Below, in pieces: positions 1 to 8,192 of a stretch of 13,228 bases of DNA (positions within the stretch are counted from its first letter, which is position 1; each line of letters opens with the position of its first letter). Where the stretch lies: positions 1 to 13,228 of the forward strand of contig CALHWU010000003.1 of NCBI GenBank assembly GCA_938039795.1. Direction: 5' to 3'. The notes below the pieces were generated by a model, which ran no database searches, had not been told where the DNA came from, and saw only the letters and a program-made list of their open reading frames with translations. A program made the translations under genes and the position numbers. The stretch comes from an uncultured Muribaculaceae bacterium. Its GTDB lineage: Bacteria; Bacteroidota; Bacteroidia; Bacteroidales; Muribaculaceae.

Positions 1-69
1 TTGAATTTCAATAATTTCAAAGTACTCTTATGATTTTTTAGTGGACACTAATGATATACAGCCACAAAT

Positions 70-117
70 AAAAACCGATGCCCCGGAAAATCCATTAGAA
101 GAAATCCCGGGGCTTCG
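70..117 (-). terminator. Rho-independent terminator after the M23 peptidase gene
   Basis: Read on the minus strand, a 7-bp GC stem (GCCCCGG with CCGGGGC, plus-strand 80-86 and 107-113) is extended by three more pairs (76-78 with 115-117) across one T-T mismatch. A run of five T (plus-strand A70-A74) follows one base after the stem. It lies about 20 bases past the stop of the M23 peptidase gene, so it should end the ndk-peptidase transcript. The loop is about 20 nt, longer than usual. Confidence 0.75.
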
Positions 118-137
118 TTATTATCTGATCTTCAGTG

Positions 138-944
138 TCAGCGCTTTTTCGACTTTGAGGTGGTGCGACGCGCATATTTGCGTTTTGACTTGGCTTTTGG
201 TTTATAGCTCTGCGCCTTATTGTGGAGTGCCTTGTTGAATGAGAACACATCCTTATGAGTCACTTTATTCTCGAAGTCTATGATAGCCGTCGGATTTATG
301 GCGATACCCATGAACCGTGTCTCGAAGTGAAGATGCGGACCGCTGCTTCGGCCTGTATTGCCTCCGAGAGCGATCGGCTCACCGGCTTTTACCCTCTGGT
401 CGGGCTTCACGAGGAAACGCGACAGGTGGCCGTAGACCGTCTCCATGCCGTTGTCATGACGTATCACTACGTAATAGCCGTAACCGCGGCGCTCGAATTT
501 GGTCAGTCGGATTTTGCCGTCGAATGCCGCACGGACAGTATCTCCTACCGAAAGTTTCAGGTCGATACCGCGGTGGATACGGCCATAACGCCGACGGTAG
601 CCATAGTTGGAAGTGACATGGCCGGGAACAGGATGGAAGTATCCGCTCACGTCAATATCCTTTGAATCAGGAATAATTGCGTTGGCGTAGGGATTGACAC
701 GATCGCTTTCCCAAAATTCGCCGTAGACTTCCGCCTCGTCAGGGGCTTCCACCTTGGAGAGCTCGCTGATATATTTCAGAGTATTGATCACCTTGATATC
801 AGCCGAAAGAGGCTTCTGCGACGCAAGGAGATCCTCGTGTTCCTTATTGTGATTGTCGGGCAGCTTAAACTGTGCCTGCGCTGGGGCTGCAGCCGACAGG
901 ACTGCCATTACTGCCGCAAATCCGATATACTTTAACTGGATCAT
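138..944 (-). CDS. Secreted M23 family (LytM-type) peptidoglycan metallopeptidase
   Basis: This 268-aa protein is a probable zinc endopeptidase that cuts peptide cross-links of peptidoglycan in the periplasm. It starts with a signal peptide (residues 1-24, likely cleaved after AQA). An uncharacterised spacer runs to about residue 100. The M23/LytM fold spans about 104-220. The full metal and catalytic set is visible: HRGID gives H124 and D128, GHL gives H173, and HLH gives H204 and H206. By comparison with LytM, H124, D128 and H206 would bind zinc, and H173 and H204 would act in catalysis. So the domain should be active rather than a degenerate EnvC/NlpD-type activator. The last 25 residues are rich in Lys, Arg and Ser and look disordered. 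There is no LysM domain. The start gives the signal peptide directly; no Shine-Dalgarno is seen. It lies 45 bases after ndk with no promoter recognised between them, so it is probably co-transcribed. Confidence 0.9.
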   Translation of the reverse strand: MIQLKYIGFAAVMAVLSAAAPAQAQFKLPDNHNKEHEDLLASQKPLSADIKVINTLKYISELSKVEAPDEAEVYGEFWESDRVNPYANAIIPDSKDIDVSGYFHPVPGHVTSNYGYRRRYGRIHRGIDLKLSVGDTVRAAFDGKIRLTKFERRGYGYYVVIRHDNGMETVYGHLSRFLVKPDQRVKAGEPIALGGNTGRSSGPHLHFETRFMGIAINPTAIIDFENKVTHKDVFSFNKALHNKAQSYKPKAKSKRKYARRTTSKSKKR

Positions 945-989
945 CAGGATAGGTGTATTACTTTTTCTCTGGTAGATTTATCGTAGTCA

Positions 990-1454
990 TTATTTAACTT
1001 CCAACGGCGAGTAGGTAAACTCAAGGGATTTCGGCATCCAGTCGAAGATTTCCTCAGGTTTGAAGAAACGCTTGATCTCAGCCTCGGCATCTTCGGGAGA
1101 GGAGGAAGCATGGATTATGTTTTCCTGATTGCTCATCGAGAAGTCACCGCGGATTGTGCCGGGAAGAGCCTCGCGGCCGTTTGTAGCACCGGTCATGAGA
1201 CGAACCACATTAATGACATCCTTGCCTGAAAGGCACATGACTATAACAGGCGAAGCCATCATAGCCTTGAGCAGGAATGGGAAAAAAGCCATGTCGACAA
1301 GATGACTGTAGTGCTCGCGAAGGATAGCCTCGTCGAGCTGCATCATTTTGAGACCTGAGATTATCAGCCCTTTCTGCTGAAAACGCGCCAGAATCTGTCC
1401 GACATAACCGCGCTCCATGGCGGAGGGCTTGAATATCACTAATGTTTTTTCCAT
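990..1454 (-). CDS. ndk: Nucleoside diphosphate kinase
   Basis: This cytosolic enzyme moves the gamma phosphate between nucleoside triphosphates and diphosphates through a phosphohistidine, which balances NTP and dNTP pools. Its 154 aa match the length of Bacteroides-type NDKs. Family landmarks are TLVIFKP near the N-terminus (K9), EHY (48-49), the VVRLMTGATN nucleotide-binding stretch (R85, T91), GTIRGDF (99-105) and the active-site segment ENIIHASSS with catalytic His115. The usual HGSDS after the histidine is HASSS here, so the normally acidic position is Ser118. Ser117, two residues after the histidine, is kept. A Bacteroidales-type promoter lies just upstream, giving a leader of roughly 35-40 nt. 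The M23 peptidase gene follows and probably shares the transcript. Confidence 0.97.
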   Translation of the reverse strand: MEKTLVIFKPSAMERGYVGQILARFQQKGLIISGLKMMQLDEAILREHYSHLVDMAFFPFLLKAMMASPVIVMCLSGKDVINVVRLMTGATNGREALPGTIRGDFSMSNQENIIHASSSPEDAEAEIKRFFKPEEIFDWMPKSLEFTYSPLEVK

Positions 1455-1494
1455 GAGGTTTTAGATATTTTTAGCTTTCCCATTGAAAGTTGTT

Positions 1495-1526
1495 CAAAGA
1501 TAGCAAGATTATTCAATATTGCCAAA
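1495..1526 (-). promoter_or_regulatory. Bacteroidales-type promoter of ndk
   Basis: On the minus strand this reads TTTG (plus 1523-1526), 20 bases, then TATCTTTG (plus 1495-1502). Both boxes match the Bacteroides housekeeping consensus TTTG / TAnnTTTG exactly, with normal spacing. Transcription would start near 1490, about 36 bases before the ndk ATG. Confidence 0.72.
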
Positions 1527-1543
1527 CCATTATGGCTAATGGT
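1526..1543. repeat. Perfect 7-bp dyad touching the ndk -33 box
   Basis: ACCATTA (1526-1532), a 4-base centre TGGC, and TAATGGT (1537-1543) form a perfect inverted repeat. It overlaps the edge of the ndk -33 element by one base. It could be an operator for a dimeric regulator or a weak hairpin at the end of the recG transcript. No T-run follows on either strand, so I do not call it a terminator. The rest of the 262-base gap between ndk and recG is AT-rich and holds no open reading frame I can support. Confidence 0.4.
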
Positions 1544-1716
1544 GAACCATTTGCGACAAAAAAGCGCGCTCACACCATAGCAACCCGCTAAACAACAAGC
1601 GATTAAGCATAATTGTAAAAATACACTAAAATATCATTACTATTGTAAATGGCCTGGTTCGCATGTTTAACCATCCTTAAAATGTGTTGAATGACTTAAT
1701 GTTATATGTTGCGCCG

Positions 1717-3813
1717 TCAGGATATGCGGCTCCAGTCGTTAGTGCGCTGGAATACCCTCTCAAGTTCGCGTCTTATCGCCGAATGCTCAGGAGCTGAAAG
1801 CGAAGGATCCTGACCGAGGACATCAGACGCGGCGTCGCGGGCGATCTGTACAAGCTGGCCATCTGTAGCCAGGCTCGCAATTTTCAGATCTACAGCCATA
1901 CCGCTCTGCAATGTGCCTTCAAGATCGCCGGGCCCACGCATTTTGAGATCAGCCTCGGCTACGACAAATCCGTCGGTAGTCGATGTCATGACCTGCAGGC
2001 GCTTGCGGGTCTCTGCCGAAATATTGTGCCGGGTCATGAGTATGCAATAGCTCTGGTCGGCGCCACGGCCCACTCGCCCTCTGAGCTGGTGAAGCTGAGA
2101 CAGTCCGAATCGCTCGGCGTTCTCAATAATCATCACGGATGCATTGGGCACATTGACTCCGACCTCTATCACCGTTGTGGCTACCAGTATATCGGCCTTG
2201 TGGGAGGCAAACAGCTCCATCTGACAGTCTTTCTCAGCCGGCTTCATGCGGCCGTGGACAAAAGCCACCCTGTATGACGGGAAATTATCGCGGACGAATT
2301 CATAGCCCTCCTCAAGGCTTTTAAGATCGACCTTTTCATTCTCCTTTATGAGCGGATACACGATATATGCCTGACGCCCTGCCTTAAGTTCCCGTCCCAT
2401 TCCCTTGTAGACATCAATCCGGTGATCGTCAAAGCGGAGCAACGTGGTGACCGGCTTTCGGCCCGGCGGCAACTCGTCGATCACCGAAACGTCGAGATCG
2501 CCATATACGGTCATGGCCAGAGTGCGCGGTATCGGGGTCGCAGTCATCACGAGGACATGAGGAGGTATGGCATTCTTCTTCCACAGTCTGGCACGCTGGG
2601 CCACTCCGAAGCGATGCTGCTCGTCGATGACTGTAAAACCGAGATTCCTGAACACGACATTGTCCTCTATCACCGCGTGAGTGCCTATAAGAATATGCAG
2701 TGATCCGTCTTCAAGCTGTCGGTGGATCACGGCTCTCTGGGCGGCAGGCGTTGATCCCGTAAGGAGTTTGACATTTATCCCTATAGGCGCTACAAGGCTG
2801 CTTATCGTGTCGAAATGCTGCGAAGCAAGGATTTCCGTCGGCGCCATCAGGCATGCCTGGGTGTCATTGTCGAGCGCTATGAGCATGCACAGGAGCGCCA
2901 CAAGAGTCTTTCCACTGCCCACATCTCCCTGAAGCAGACGGTTCATCTGCCGTCCGGATCCCATATCTGCTCTGATCTCTTTAATGACTCTTTTCTGCGC
3001 CCCTGTCAGTTCAAAAGGCATATGTTCCTTATAGAAGGTATTGAAATACCTCCCTATGTGCGAGAATCTGAATCCGCCTACCGACAGCTTGCGCCGCTGC
3101 GAGTATTGCAAGATGTCGAGCTGCAGATAGAACAACTCGTCGAATTTCATGCGTGACCGCGCCCTTTCGGCCACTGCCGGCGACGAAGGACAGTGGATAT
3201 CGCGGATCGCGTCGGAAAGCGAAGGCAAACCGTGACGGCGCAACAGAGCCGCAGGGATCGGATCGGCTATTCCGTGACGCACGATACTGTCGATGACCGT
3301 TTTGACGATATTGTGGATCGATCGCGAATTTATGCCCTGATTACGCAGTTTTTCAGTCAGCGGATATACCGGACGCAGCCCGGCTTCCGAACGCATATCC
3401 GACGGTGACTCAACCTCTGGATGCACCATGCTCCAGCGGCCGCAGAAGACCGAAGGTTTGCCAAACAGCACATATTCGGTCATAGTAGTATACAGTTCCC
3501 TGAGTTTTCTGATCTGACGGAACCATACGACTTCCATTGTCGAAGTGCCGTCGGAAAACAGGCCGACCAGACGGGTTTTGGCACCTTCGCCCTGCAAGGC
3601 GAACGACACAAATCGGCCTCTGACCTGAACCGCCGGCATCTCTCCCTCAAACGACGAGATAGGATAAATTTTCGTACGGTCGACATAATGTGAGGGATAA
3701 TGACGCAGGAGATCCCCGACACTCTTTATTCCGAGTTCGGCAGAAAGCACGGCAGCCCTTTTAGGCCCTACACCTTTTACAAATTTTATATCCGTGGCAT
3801 TCAGTCGCTGCAT
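1717..3813 (-). CDS. recG: ATP-dependent DNA helicase RecG
   Basis: RecG is a superfamily 2 double-stranded DNA translocase that reverses stalled replication forks and moves branched recombination intermediates. The 698 aa equal the length of Bacteroides RecG. The N-terminal region starts with a helix-hairpin-helix-like GVGPKRAAVL (14-23), followed by the OB-fold wedge domain (about 60-150). The helicase core has Walker A GDVGSGKT (296-303), APTEILA (324-330), the Walker B DEQH box (397-400), TATPIPRTLAMT (424-435), and further C-terminal motifs including HGRMKPAEKD, ATTVIEVGVNVPNA and the QLRGRVGRG arginine-finger segment. The start codon lies inside the end of ispD (13-base overlap), so the two are translated from one message. 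No clear rho-independent terminator follows within the gap to ndk. No truncation or missing motif is seen. Confidence 0.98.
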   Translation of the reverse strand: MQRLNATDIKFVKGVGPKRAAVLSAELGIKSVGDLLRHYPSHYVDRTKIYPISSFEGEMPAVQVRGRFVSFALQGEGAKTRLVGLFSDGTSTMEVVWFRQIRKLRELYTTMTEYVLFGKPSVFCGRWSMVHPEVESPSDMRSEAGLRPVYPLTEKLRNQGINSRSIHNIVKTVIDSIVRHGIADPIPAALLRRHGLPSLSDAIRDIHCPSSPAVAERARSRMKFDELFYLQLDILQYSQRRKLSVGGFRFSHIGRYFNTFYKEHMPFELTGAQKRVIKEIRADMGSGRQMNRLLQGDVGSGKTLVALLCMLIALDNDTQACLMAPTEILASQHFDTISSLVAPIGINVKLLTGSTPAAQRAVIHRQLEDGSLHILIGTHAVIEDNVVFRNLGFTVIDEQHRFGVAQRARLWKKNAIPPHVLVMTATPIPRTLAMTVYGDLDVSVIDELPPGRKPVTTLLRFDDHRIDVYKGMGRELKAGRQAYIVYPLIKENEKVDLKSLEEGYEFVRDNFPSYRVAFVHGRMKPAEKDCQMELFASHKADILVATTVIEVGVNVPNASVMIIENAERFGLSQLHQLRGRVGRGADQSYCILMTRHNISAETRKRLQVMTSTTDGFVVAEADLKMRGPGDLEGTLQSGMAVDLKIASLATDGQLVQIARDAASDVLGQDPSLSAPEHSAIRRELERVFQRTNDWSRIS

Positions 3814-4484
3814 CGGCCGAGGAGTATTTCAGCTATTGCAAGATCAACGGGATTGGTGACCTTCATATTGACAGACGATCCTTCCACCAGCGTCACATCA
3901 TAACCTGCTGCCTCTATTACCGATGCATCGTCTGTGAACAACGGGCTGAAAGGAGCGTTATATGCTGTTCTCAACTCTTTTCCGGAAAAACCCTGAGGAG
4001 TCTGCACGGCCACAAAAGAGGACCTATCCACAGCCGAGGAATGTCCCCCGCCGTCAATCTGTCTTAAAGAGTCCGACAAAGGAATAGCCGGAACCGCACC
4101 TACAGCGCCTGCCTGCACTGTCGAGATCACCCTCTCCACCACACTCCTTCCGACGAGCGGACGGGCTCCGTCATGGATCGTGACTATATCGGCATCATTA
4201 CCATAAACATCAAGGGCATTGCGTACCGACATCCAGCGGGTGTCTCCTCCGGCGACAATGACGCCGGGATCAAACCCGAATGATACACAGACATCGTTCC
4301 AGTAACTTATATAATCAGGGTGAAGCACAGTGACCACCAAGCCGCCGCCTCCAAATCTGCGCATCGAGTCGACAGCATGCATAAGCACCGGTTTGCCTCC
4401 AAGCAGATGAAACTGCTTGGGAAGATCAGCCCCAAACCGCCGGCCGCTTCCCGCAGCCACTACTATGTGCACTATTCGATTCAT
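3801..4484 (-). CDS. ispD: 2-C-methyl-D-erythritol 4-phosphate cytidylyltransferase
   Basis: IspD joins methylerythritol phosphate to CTP, giving CDP-methylerythritol, the third step of the MEP isoprenoid pathway. That pathway supplies undecaprenyl carriers and quinones. The 227 aa are normal for the family. The signature AAGSGRRFGADLPKQF (10-25) carries catalytic R16 and K23, seven residues apart as in the E. coli enzyme. Other landmarks are IHDGARP (103-109), TPQGF, LFTDDASV and MKVTNP with K208. Nothing suggests fusion to IspF. It is the first gene of an ispD-recG unit. A perfect -7 box ends only about five bases before the ATG, so the mRNA may have almost no leader. The divergent neighbour is a DUF349 gene. 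Confidence 0.96.
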   Translation of the reverse strand: MNRIVHIVVAAGSGRRFGADLPKQFHLLGGKPVLMHAVDSMRRFGGGGLVVTVLHPDYISYWNDVCVSFGFDPGVIVAGGDTRWMSVRNALDVYGNDADIVTIHDGARPLVGRSVVERVISTVQAGAVGAVPAIPLSDSLRQIDGGGHSSAVDRSSFVAVQTPQGFSGKELRTAYNAPFSPLFTDDASVIEAAGYDVTLVEGSSVNMKVTNPVDLAIAEILLGRCSD

Positions 4485-4488
4485 TCTG

Positions 4489-4520
4489 CAAAATTAAACA
4501 TTTCCAACGTCAGATTCATA
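4489..4520 (-). promoter_or_regulatory. Probable ispD-recG promoter, nearly leaderless
   Basis: On the minus strand TAATTTTG (plus 4489-4496) is a perfect TAnnTTTG -7 box. Twenty bases upstream is TATG (plus 4517-4520), one mismatch from the TTTG -33 box. The ATG follows only four bases after the -7 box, so the predicted transcription start falls at or next to the start codon. Confidence 0.5.
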
Positions 4521-4638
4521 CTTTCAAGGCAGCTTTTGTATAACGGATTCATGATCTGAAGAAGACCATCCTTACAGAGACAGGCTACCGGATGCAATCA
4601 TAGCCCCGATATTGATCGAATGTTTTTTTTGAAAAAAT

Positions 4639-4669
4639 GTTGAATTATAAGAAATAATGTCTTATTTTG
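4639..4669 (+). promoter_or_regulatory. Possible weak promoter for the DUF349 gene
   Basis: TTATTTTG (4662-4669) is one mismatch from TAnnTTTG. GTTG (4639-4642), one mismatch from TTTG, lies 19 bases upstream. The predicted leader would be about 75 nt. This is the best match on the plus strand of the 265-base divergent gap, but it is degenerate. The rest of the gap is AT-rich with no gene I can support. Confidence 0.3.
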
Positions 4670-4749
4670 GCAACCAAATAGATTCTGCCGGCTATACCTA
4701 CCGACAGGATACACCCTAACAATACCATAAACCAGTTAATTTCTTAATT

Positions 4750-6558
4750 ATGGAAATGCTTGACCGGGCCGAACAACTCAACGAAACAGCTGTGGAGCCT
4801 AACCTGCCAAAAGAGGAGCTTCAGGGAGAGAATCCTACTGAAGCCGAATGCGCCTGTGAAGAGAACGTCACACGAGAGTCTCTTCTGGAGACCATTGAAA
4901 AGATCATCGCCGAGGACTCGGAGATTGTCGCTGATGACGTAGCCCGCATCAAGCAACAGTTCTATATGCTCCACAACGAACTGATCATTCGTCGGAAAGA
5001 GGAAGCCGGCGAGGAAGGAGAAGCCTTCACCGCTACTGAAGATCCTATCGAAGAACGGTTCAAGGCAGCTCTGACTGCCCTGAAAGAGAAGAAAGCACGT
5101 CAGAGAGCGGAGATAGAGACCCGTCAGGCAGCCAATCTTGAAAAGAAAGAGGCTCTGATAGCCGAGCTCAATACCCTTGCAGCCGACACCGACAATGTGA
5201 ACCGTCATTATCCGCGCATCAAGGAGATTCAGACAGAATTCAAGGAGACGGGCGATGTGCCCCCGCAAAATGCCACCACTGTATGGAAAAACTATCAGGA
5301 TGCAGTGGAGGCTTTCTACGATCAGTGGAAAGTCAACAAAGAACTTCGCGACTATGATTTCAAGAAGAATCTGGCCGAGAAACAGCTGCTGCTCGACGAG
5401 GCCCGCAAACTTGTCGACGAACCCGACGTGATCACAGCATTCCGCAGGTTGCAGAGCCTTCACGACAAATGGAGAGAAATCGGGCCTGTTGCCAAAGATG
5501 TCAGGGAAGAGATATGGGCTTCTTTCAAGGATGCTTCGGCCGAGATCAACAAAAAATATCAGGCACATTTCGAAGAGCGCAAGGCCCGCGAACGCGAGAA
5601 CGAGGAGATCAAGACAGCTCTCTGCGAACGCCTTGAAGCGCTCGATTTCGGCAAACCGTCTACCTATCAGGAATGGGACACCATGACCAAGACCATCCTC
5701 GAAGCGCAGGAAGAGTGGAAAAAAGCCGGATATGCCTCACGCAAATCCAATACGGCACTGTTCAACCGGTTCCGCGCGCTATGCGACGATTTCTTCGGCC
5801 GAAAATCAGAATTCTTCAAAAAGACCAAGGCAGAGTTTGCCGAAAACATGGCCAAGAAGACAGCTTTGTGCGAAAAAGCCGAGGCGCTGTCAGAAAGCAC
5901 CGACTGGAAAAAGACCACGGATGCGATTGTGGCGCTTCAGAAAGAATGGAAGACGATCGGACCGGTCGCGCGCAAAAACAGCGATGCCATCTGGAAGCGT
6001 TTCATCAAGGCTTGCGACACATTTTTTGACCGCAAAAAAAAGATCAATGGCGACACCCGGCGTACGGAACAGGCCAATCTCGCGACAAAAAAGGAAATCA
6101 TCAGCCGTCTGAACGCCATCGCTTCAGACAATGACGAAACATCACGCGAGGACGCTATCGCAGAGGTGCAGCAGCTGCGCAAACAGTGGCAGGAGACAGG
6201 TCATGTGCCTTTCCGCGACAAAGACAAGCTTCAGGATGCTTACCGTGAAGTAGTGGGAGCATTGTTCGACAAGCTCGACATAAAGGAAAACCGCGCCCGC
6301 ATGGCCGACTTTCAGGCCGGCGTGGAAGCCGCAGCCGGCGACTCCGGCAAGCTCTCCCGCGAACGCGACCGTCTGGTCAGAGCCTGCGAACAACGCCGGC
6401 AGGAGCTGAAGACCTACGAAAACAATATGGGCTTCTTCAACTCCAGATCAAAGAGCGGCGACTCAATCGTCAAGGAAATGGAGCGAAAGATGCAGCATCT
6501 CAAGGAAGAGATAGCCCAGCTCACTGAAAAAATCAAGATCATCGACTCCAACATCTGA
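4750..6558 (+). CDS. DUF349 protein with five repeats
   Basis: This is a cytosolic, highly charged, mostly helical protein of 602 aa with no signal peptide or membrane segment. It carries five copies of the DUF349 repeat. Their cores are FKETGDV (164-170), WREIGPV (241-247), WKKAGYA (323-329), WKTIGPV (400-406) and WQETGHV (480-486), spaced 77-82 residues apart. Each is followed by an aromatic-rich helix such as IWKRF..ACDTFFDRKK. An acidic N-terminal region (about 1-100) precedes the repeats. A coiled-coil-like tail (about 535-600) follows them. I know of no established molecular function for the family. The look suggests a scaffold or nucleic-acid or ribosome-associated helical-repeat protein, but that is inference. 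It is transcribed alone, divergent from ispD-recG, and ends at a strong terminator. The first ATG is preceded by AT-rich sequence with no Shine-Dalgarno; a second ATG lies two codons later. Confidence 0.93.
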   Translation: MEMLDRAEQLNETAVEPNLPKEELQGENPTEAECACEENVTRESLLETIEKIIAEDSEIVADDVARIKQQFYMLHNELIIRRKEEAGEEGEAFTATEDPIEERFKAALTALKEKKARQRAEIETRQAANLEKKEALIAELNTLAADTDNVNRHYPRIKEIQTEFKETGDVPPQNATTVWKNYQDAVEAFYDQWKVNKELRDYDFKKNLAEKQLLLDEARKLVDEPDVITAFRRLQSLHDKWREIGPVAKDVREEIWASFKDASAEINKKYQAHFEERKARERENEEIKTALCERLEALDFGKPSTYQEWDTMTKTILEAQEEWKKAGYASRKSNTALFNRFRALCDDFFGRKSEFFKKTKAEFAENMAKKTALCEKAEALSESTDWKKTTDAIVALQKEWKTIGPVARKNSDAIWKRFIKACDTFFDRKKKINGDTRRTEQANLATKKEIISRLNAIASDNDETSREDAIAEVQQLRKQWQETGHVPFRDKDKLQDAYREVVGALFDKLDIKENRARMADFQAGVEAAAGDSGKLSRERDRLVRACEQRRQELKTYENNMGFFNSRSKSGDSIVKEMERKMQHLKEEIAQLTEKIKIIDSNI

Positions 6559-6592
6559 CTGTTACCGACATCATAGTCTCATACAATCATCA

Positions 6593-6622
6593 AGCGGCTG
6601 TCCTCCGGACAGCCGCTGTTTT
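6593..6622 (+). terminator. Rho-independent terminator of the DUF349 gene
   Basis: AGCGGCTGTCC (6593-6603), loop TCC, and GGACAGCCGCT (6607-6617) form a perfect 11-bp stem, followed by GTTTTA. It lies 35 bases after the DUF349 stop, between convergent genes. The opposite strand lacks a T-run after the stem, so it is best for the plus strand, though it may also slow transcription from the convergent sugar transferase gene. Confidence 0.88.
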
Positions 6623-6666
6623 ATCACTTATGACAACAGTAAGATTTCCGCTGGAAGCTGTCACTT

Positions 6667-8061
6667 TCAGTAGGCATTGTCATCGCCCCTGATAATGTTG
6701 ATTATCGTCCGGACAATGATCTTCAGGTCGAGCAGCAACGACCAGTGTTCGATATACCACACGTCGCATTCCACACGCCTTTCCATCTTCCAGAGCTGGT
6801 CGGTGGCGCCTCTGTAACCGTTGACCTGCGCCCAGCCTGTTATCCCCGGTTTTACTATATGACGGAGCATGTAATGATCCACCAGATCGCGGTATATATC
6901 GGTATGTGACACCATATGCGGTCGAGGGCCGACAATAGACATATCGCCTTTCAGCACGTTGAATACCTGAGGCAGTTCGTCGAGCGACGTCCGTCGCAGA
7001 AAGCGGCCTACGCCGGTCACCCTTGGATCGCATTTTTCCACAGGTGACTCGTCGGAATTGTCATGAAGGAGCGTACGGAACTTCAGACAGTCAAACGTGC
7101 GCCCTTTAAGTCCTGTCCGTTTCTGACGATAGAATACCGGGCCTGGCGATGTGAGTTTGATGCACAAGGCAATCGGTATGAAGAATACAGGGAACAGTGC
7201 GATACCCAAAAGAGCCGCGACTATATCGAGCGAACGCTTCAAAGCCACATTGAAACGCGATGCGAGGGGACTGCTGAGAGGCGTCATCACAGGCAGTCGG
7301 CCAATTTCATTGACAGCAAAACCACGGTTGACAAACCGCGACAGCTGCGGCACTACATGCAGCGTCACTGCATTGTTGTCGGCCACCTCCATTGATTCGA
7401 GCAGCGCGGTCTCGTCATCTCCCGCAAGCGTGCAGAAAATCTCTTCCGCATCATTCTCCCTGATGAATGCGTCAAGAGCGCTCAACGGCATGACCTGCAG
7501 CCCCTCGGGAGCGGTTTCAGCCGGATTATCGTCAAAGACTCCCATCACCACATATCCGTAGCCATCATTTCTCATCATGTCATACAGACGTGCCGCAGTC
7601 TTGTTCATACCAACTATTACCACCTTACTGTGATTACGGCCGCGTCGACGCATAAACTTCAACAACTGCAGCGACATCGTGTAGGCGACAGGGAGCGAAA
7701 GAAACAATAAGGCATAGAATATGGCGAGCGTGCTCCATTCAACATGGGGAGCCCCAGTCAGATACAGCAATACAATGAACCACAGCAGATGACAGACGCA
7801 TGCATGGATGGCGCTGCGTGCCGTATGCTCCATTTTAAGCGCCCTCAGTTCGGTAGGCCTCACGAGTCTCATGCCTGCGATTATCCAGGCGATCAATGCC
7901 GAAAGGACGACCTTGGGCGACAGCCATGCCATACTCTGTCCGCTTCCTATGAGCCATGATGTCAGATAGAACGACAATAACACCATAAGGAGAGCCATGG
8001 CCGACAGTGCCGGCCTGATCAACCTTCCATAACGTCTGCCGCTATTTAACAATCCGGTCAT
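6667..8061 (-). CDS. Undecaprenyl-phosphate sugar phosphotransferase (initiating glycosyltransferase)
   Basis: This polyprenyl-phosphate hexose-1-phosphate transferase (WcaJ/WbaP-like) puts the first sugar phosphate on undecaprenyl phosphate at the inner membrane and so starts an exopolysaccharide or capsule unit. The 464 aa have the usual large-family layout. Hydrophobic N-terminal segments lie at about 18-38, 48-66, 88-102 and 108-132. A Rossmann-like CoA-binding domain follows (KVVIVGMNKTAARL, 146-159). Then come a membrane hairpin (about 278-302) and the C-terminal sugar transferase domain. That domain shows KRSLDI (275-280), SPGPVFYRQKRTG, LKFRT, DPRVTGVGRFLRRTS, the Asp-Glu dyad of SLDELPQ (D361, E362) and GDMSIVGPRP. 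Substrate cannot be read from sequence; glucose-1-phosphate is the common default. No other polysaccharide gene lies in the window. I found no convincing promoter in the 8062-8197 gap. Confidence 0.93.
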   Translation of the reverse strand: MTGLLNSGRRYGRLIRPALSAMALLMVLLSFYLTSWLIGSGQSMAWLSPKVVLSALIAWIIAGMRLVRPTELRALKMEHTARSAIHACVCHLLWFIVLLYLTGAPHVEWSTLAIFYALLFLSLPVAYTMSLQLLKFMRRRGRNHSKVVIVGMNKTAARLYDMMRNDGYGYVVMGVFDDNPAETAPEGLQVMPLSALDAFIRENDAEEIFCTLAGDDETALLESMEVADNNAVTLHVVPQLSRFVNRGFAVNEIGRLPVMTPLSSPLASRFNVALKRSLDIVAALLGIALFPVFFIPIALCIKLTSPGPVFYRQKRTGLKGRTFDCLKFRTLLHDNSDESPVEKCDPRVTGVGRFLRRTSLDELPQVFNVLKGDMSIVGPRPHMVSHTDIYRDLVDHYMLRHIVKPGITGWAQVNGYRGATDQLWKMERRVECDVWYIEHWSLLLDLKIIVRTIINIIRGDDNAY

Positions 8062-8192
8062 GATGACTATTTCCCTTATTGTGAATATCGTATTTTAATA
8101 TAAAACGCTCCACAATCATCCTTATTGCACCCTTTAGCTTTTTATTTATTCATACTGGGCAATCCCCTATTCCGCCGATGGCCATAATATAA

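Noticed and set aside
41..238. 65-aa plus-strand open frame at the left edge
   Set aside because: It runs through the terminator hairpin and into the antisense of the M23 tail; composition is not protein-like.
1558..1570. Possible recG terminator: AGCGCGCT next to a six-base A run (T run on the minus strand)
   Set aside because: The 8-bp palindrome has no loop, so it cannot form a stable intrinsic hairpin in one RNA.
4621..4637. T-run followed by A-run resembling a terminator or phase-variable tract
   Set aside because: Pure A/T pairing around a single G with no GC stem; it lies outside coding sequence and between divergent starts, where no terminator is expected.
4744..5568. 274-aa minus-strand open frame opposite the DUF349 gene
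   Set aside because: It is the antisense shadow of a highly charged helical gene; the plus strand has clear repeated domains and a fitting terminator.
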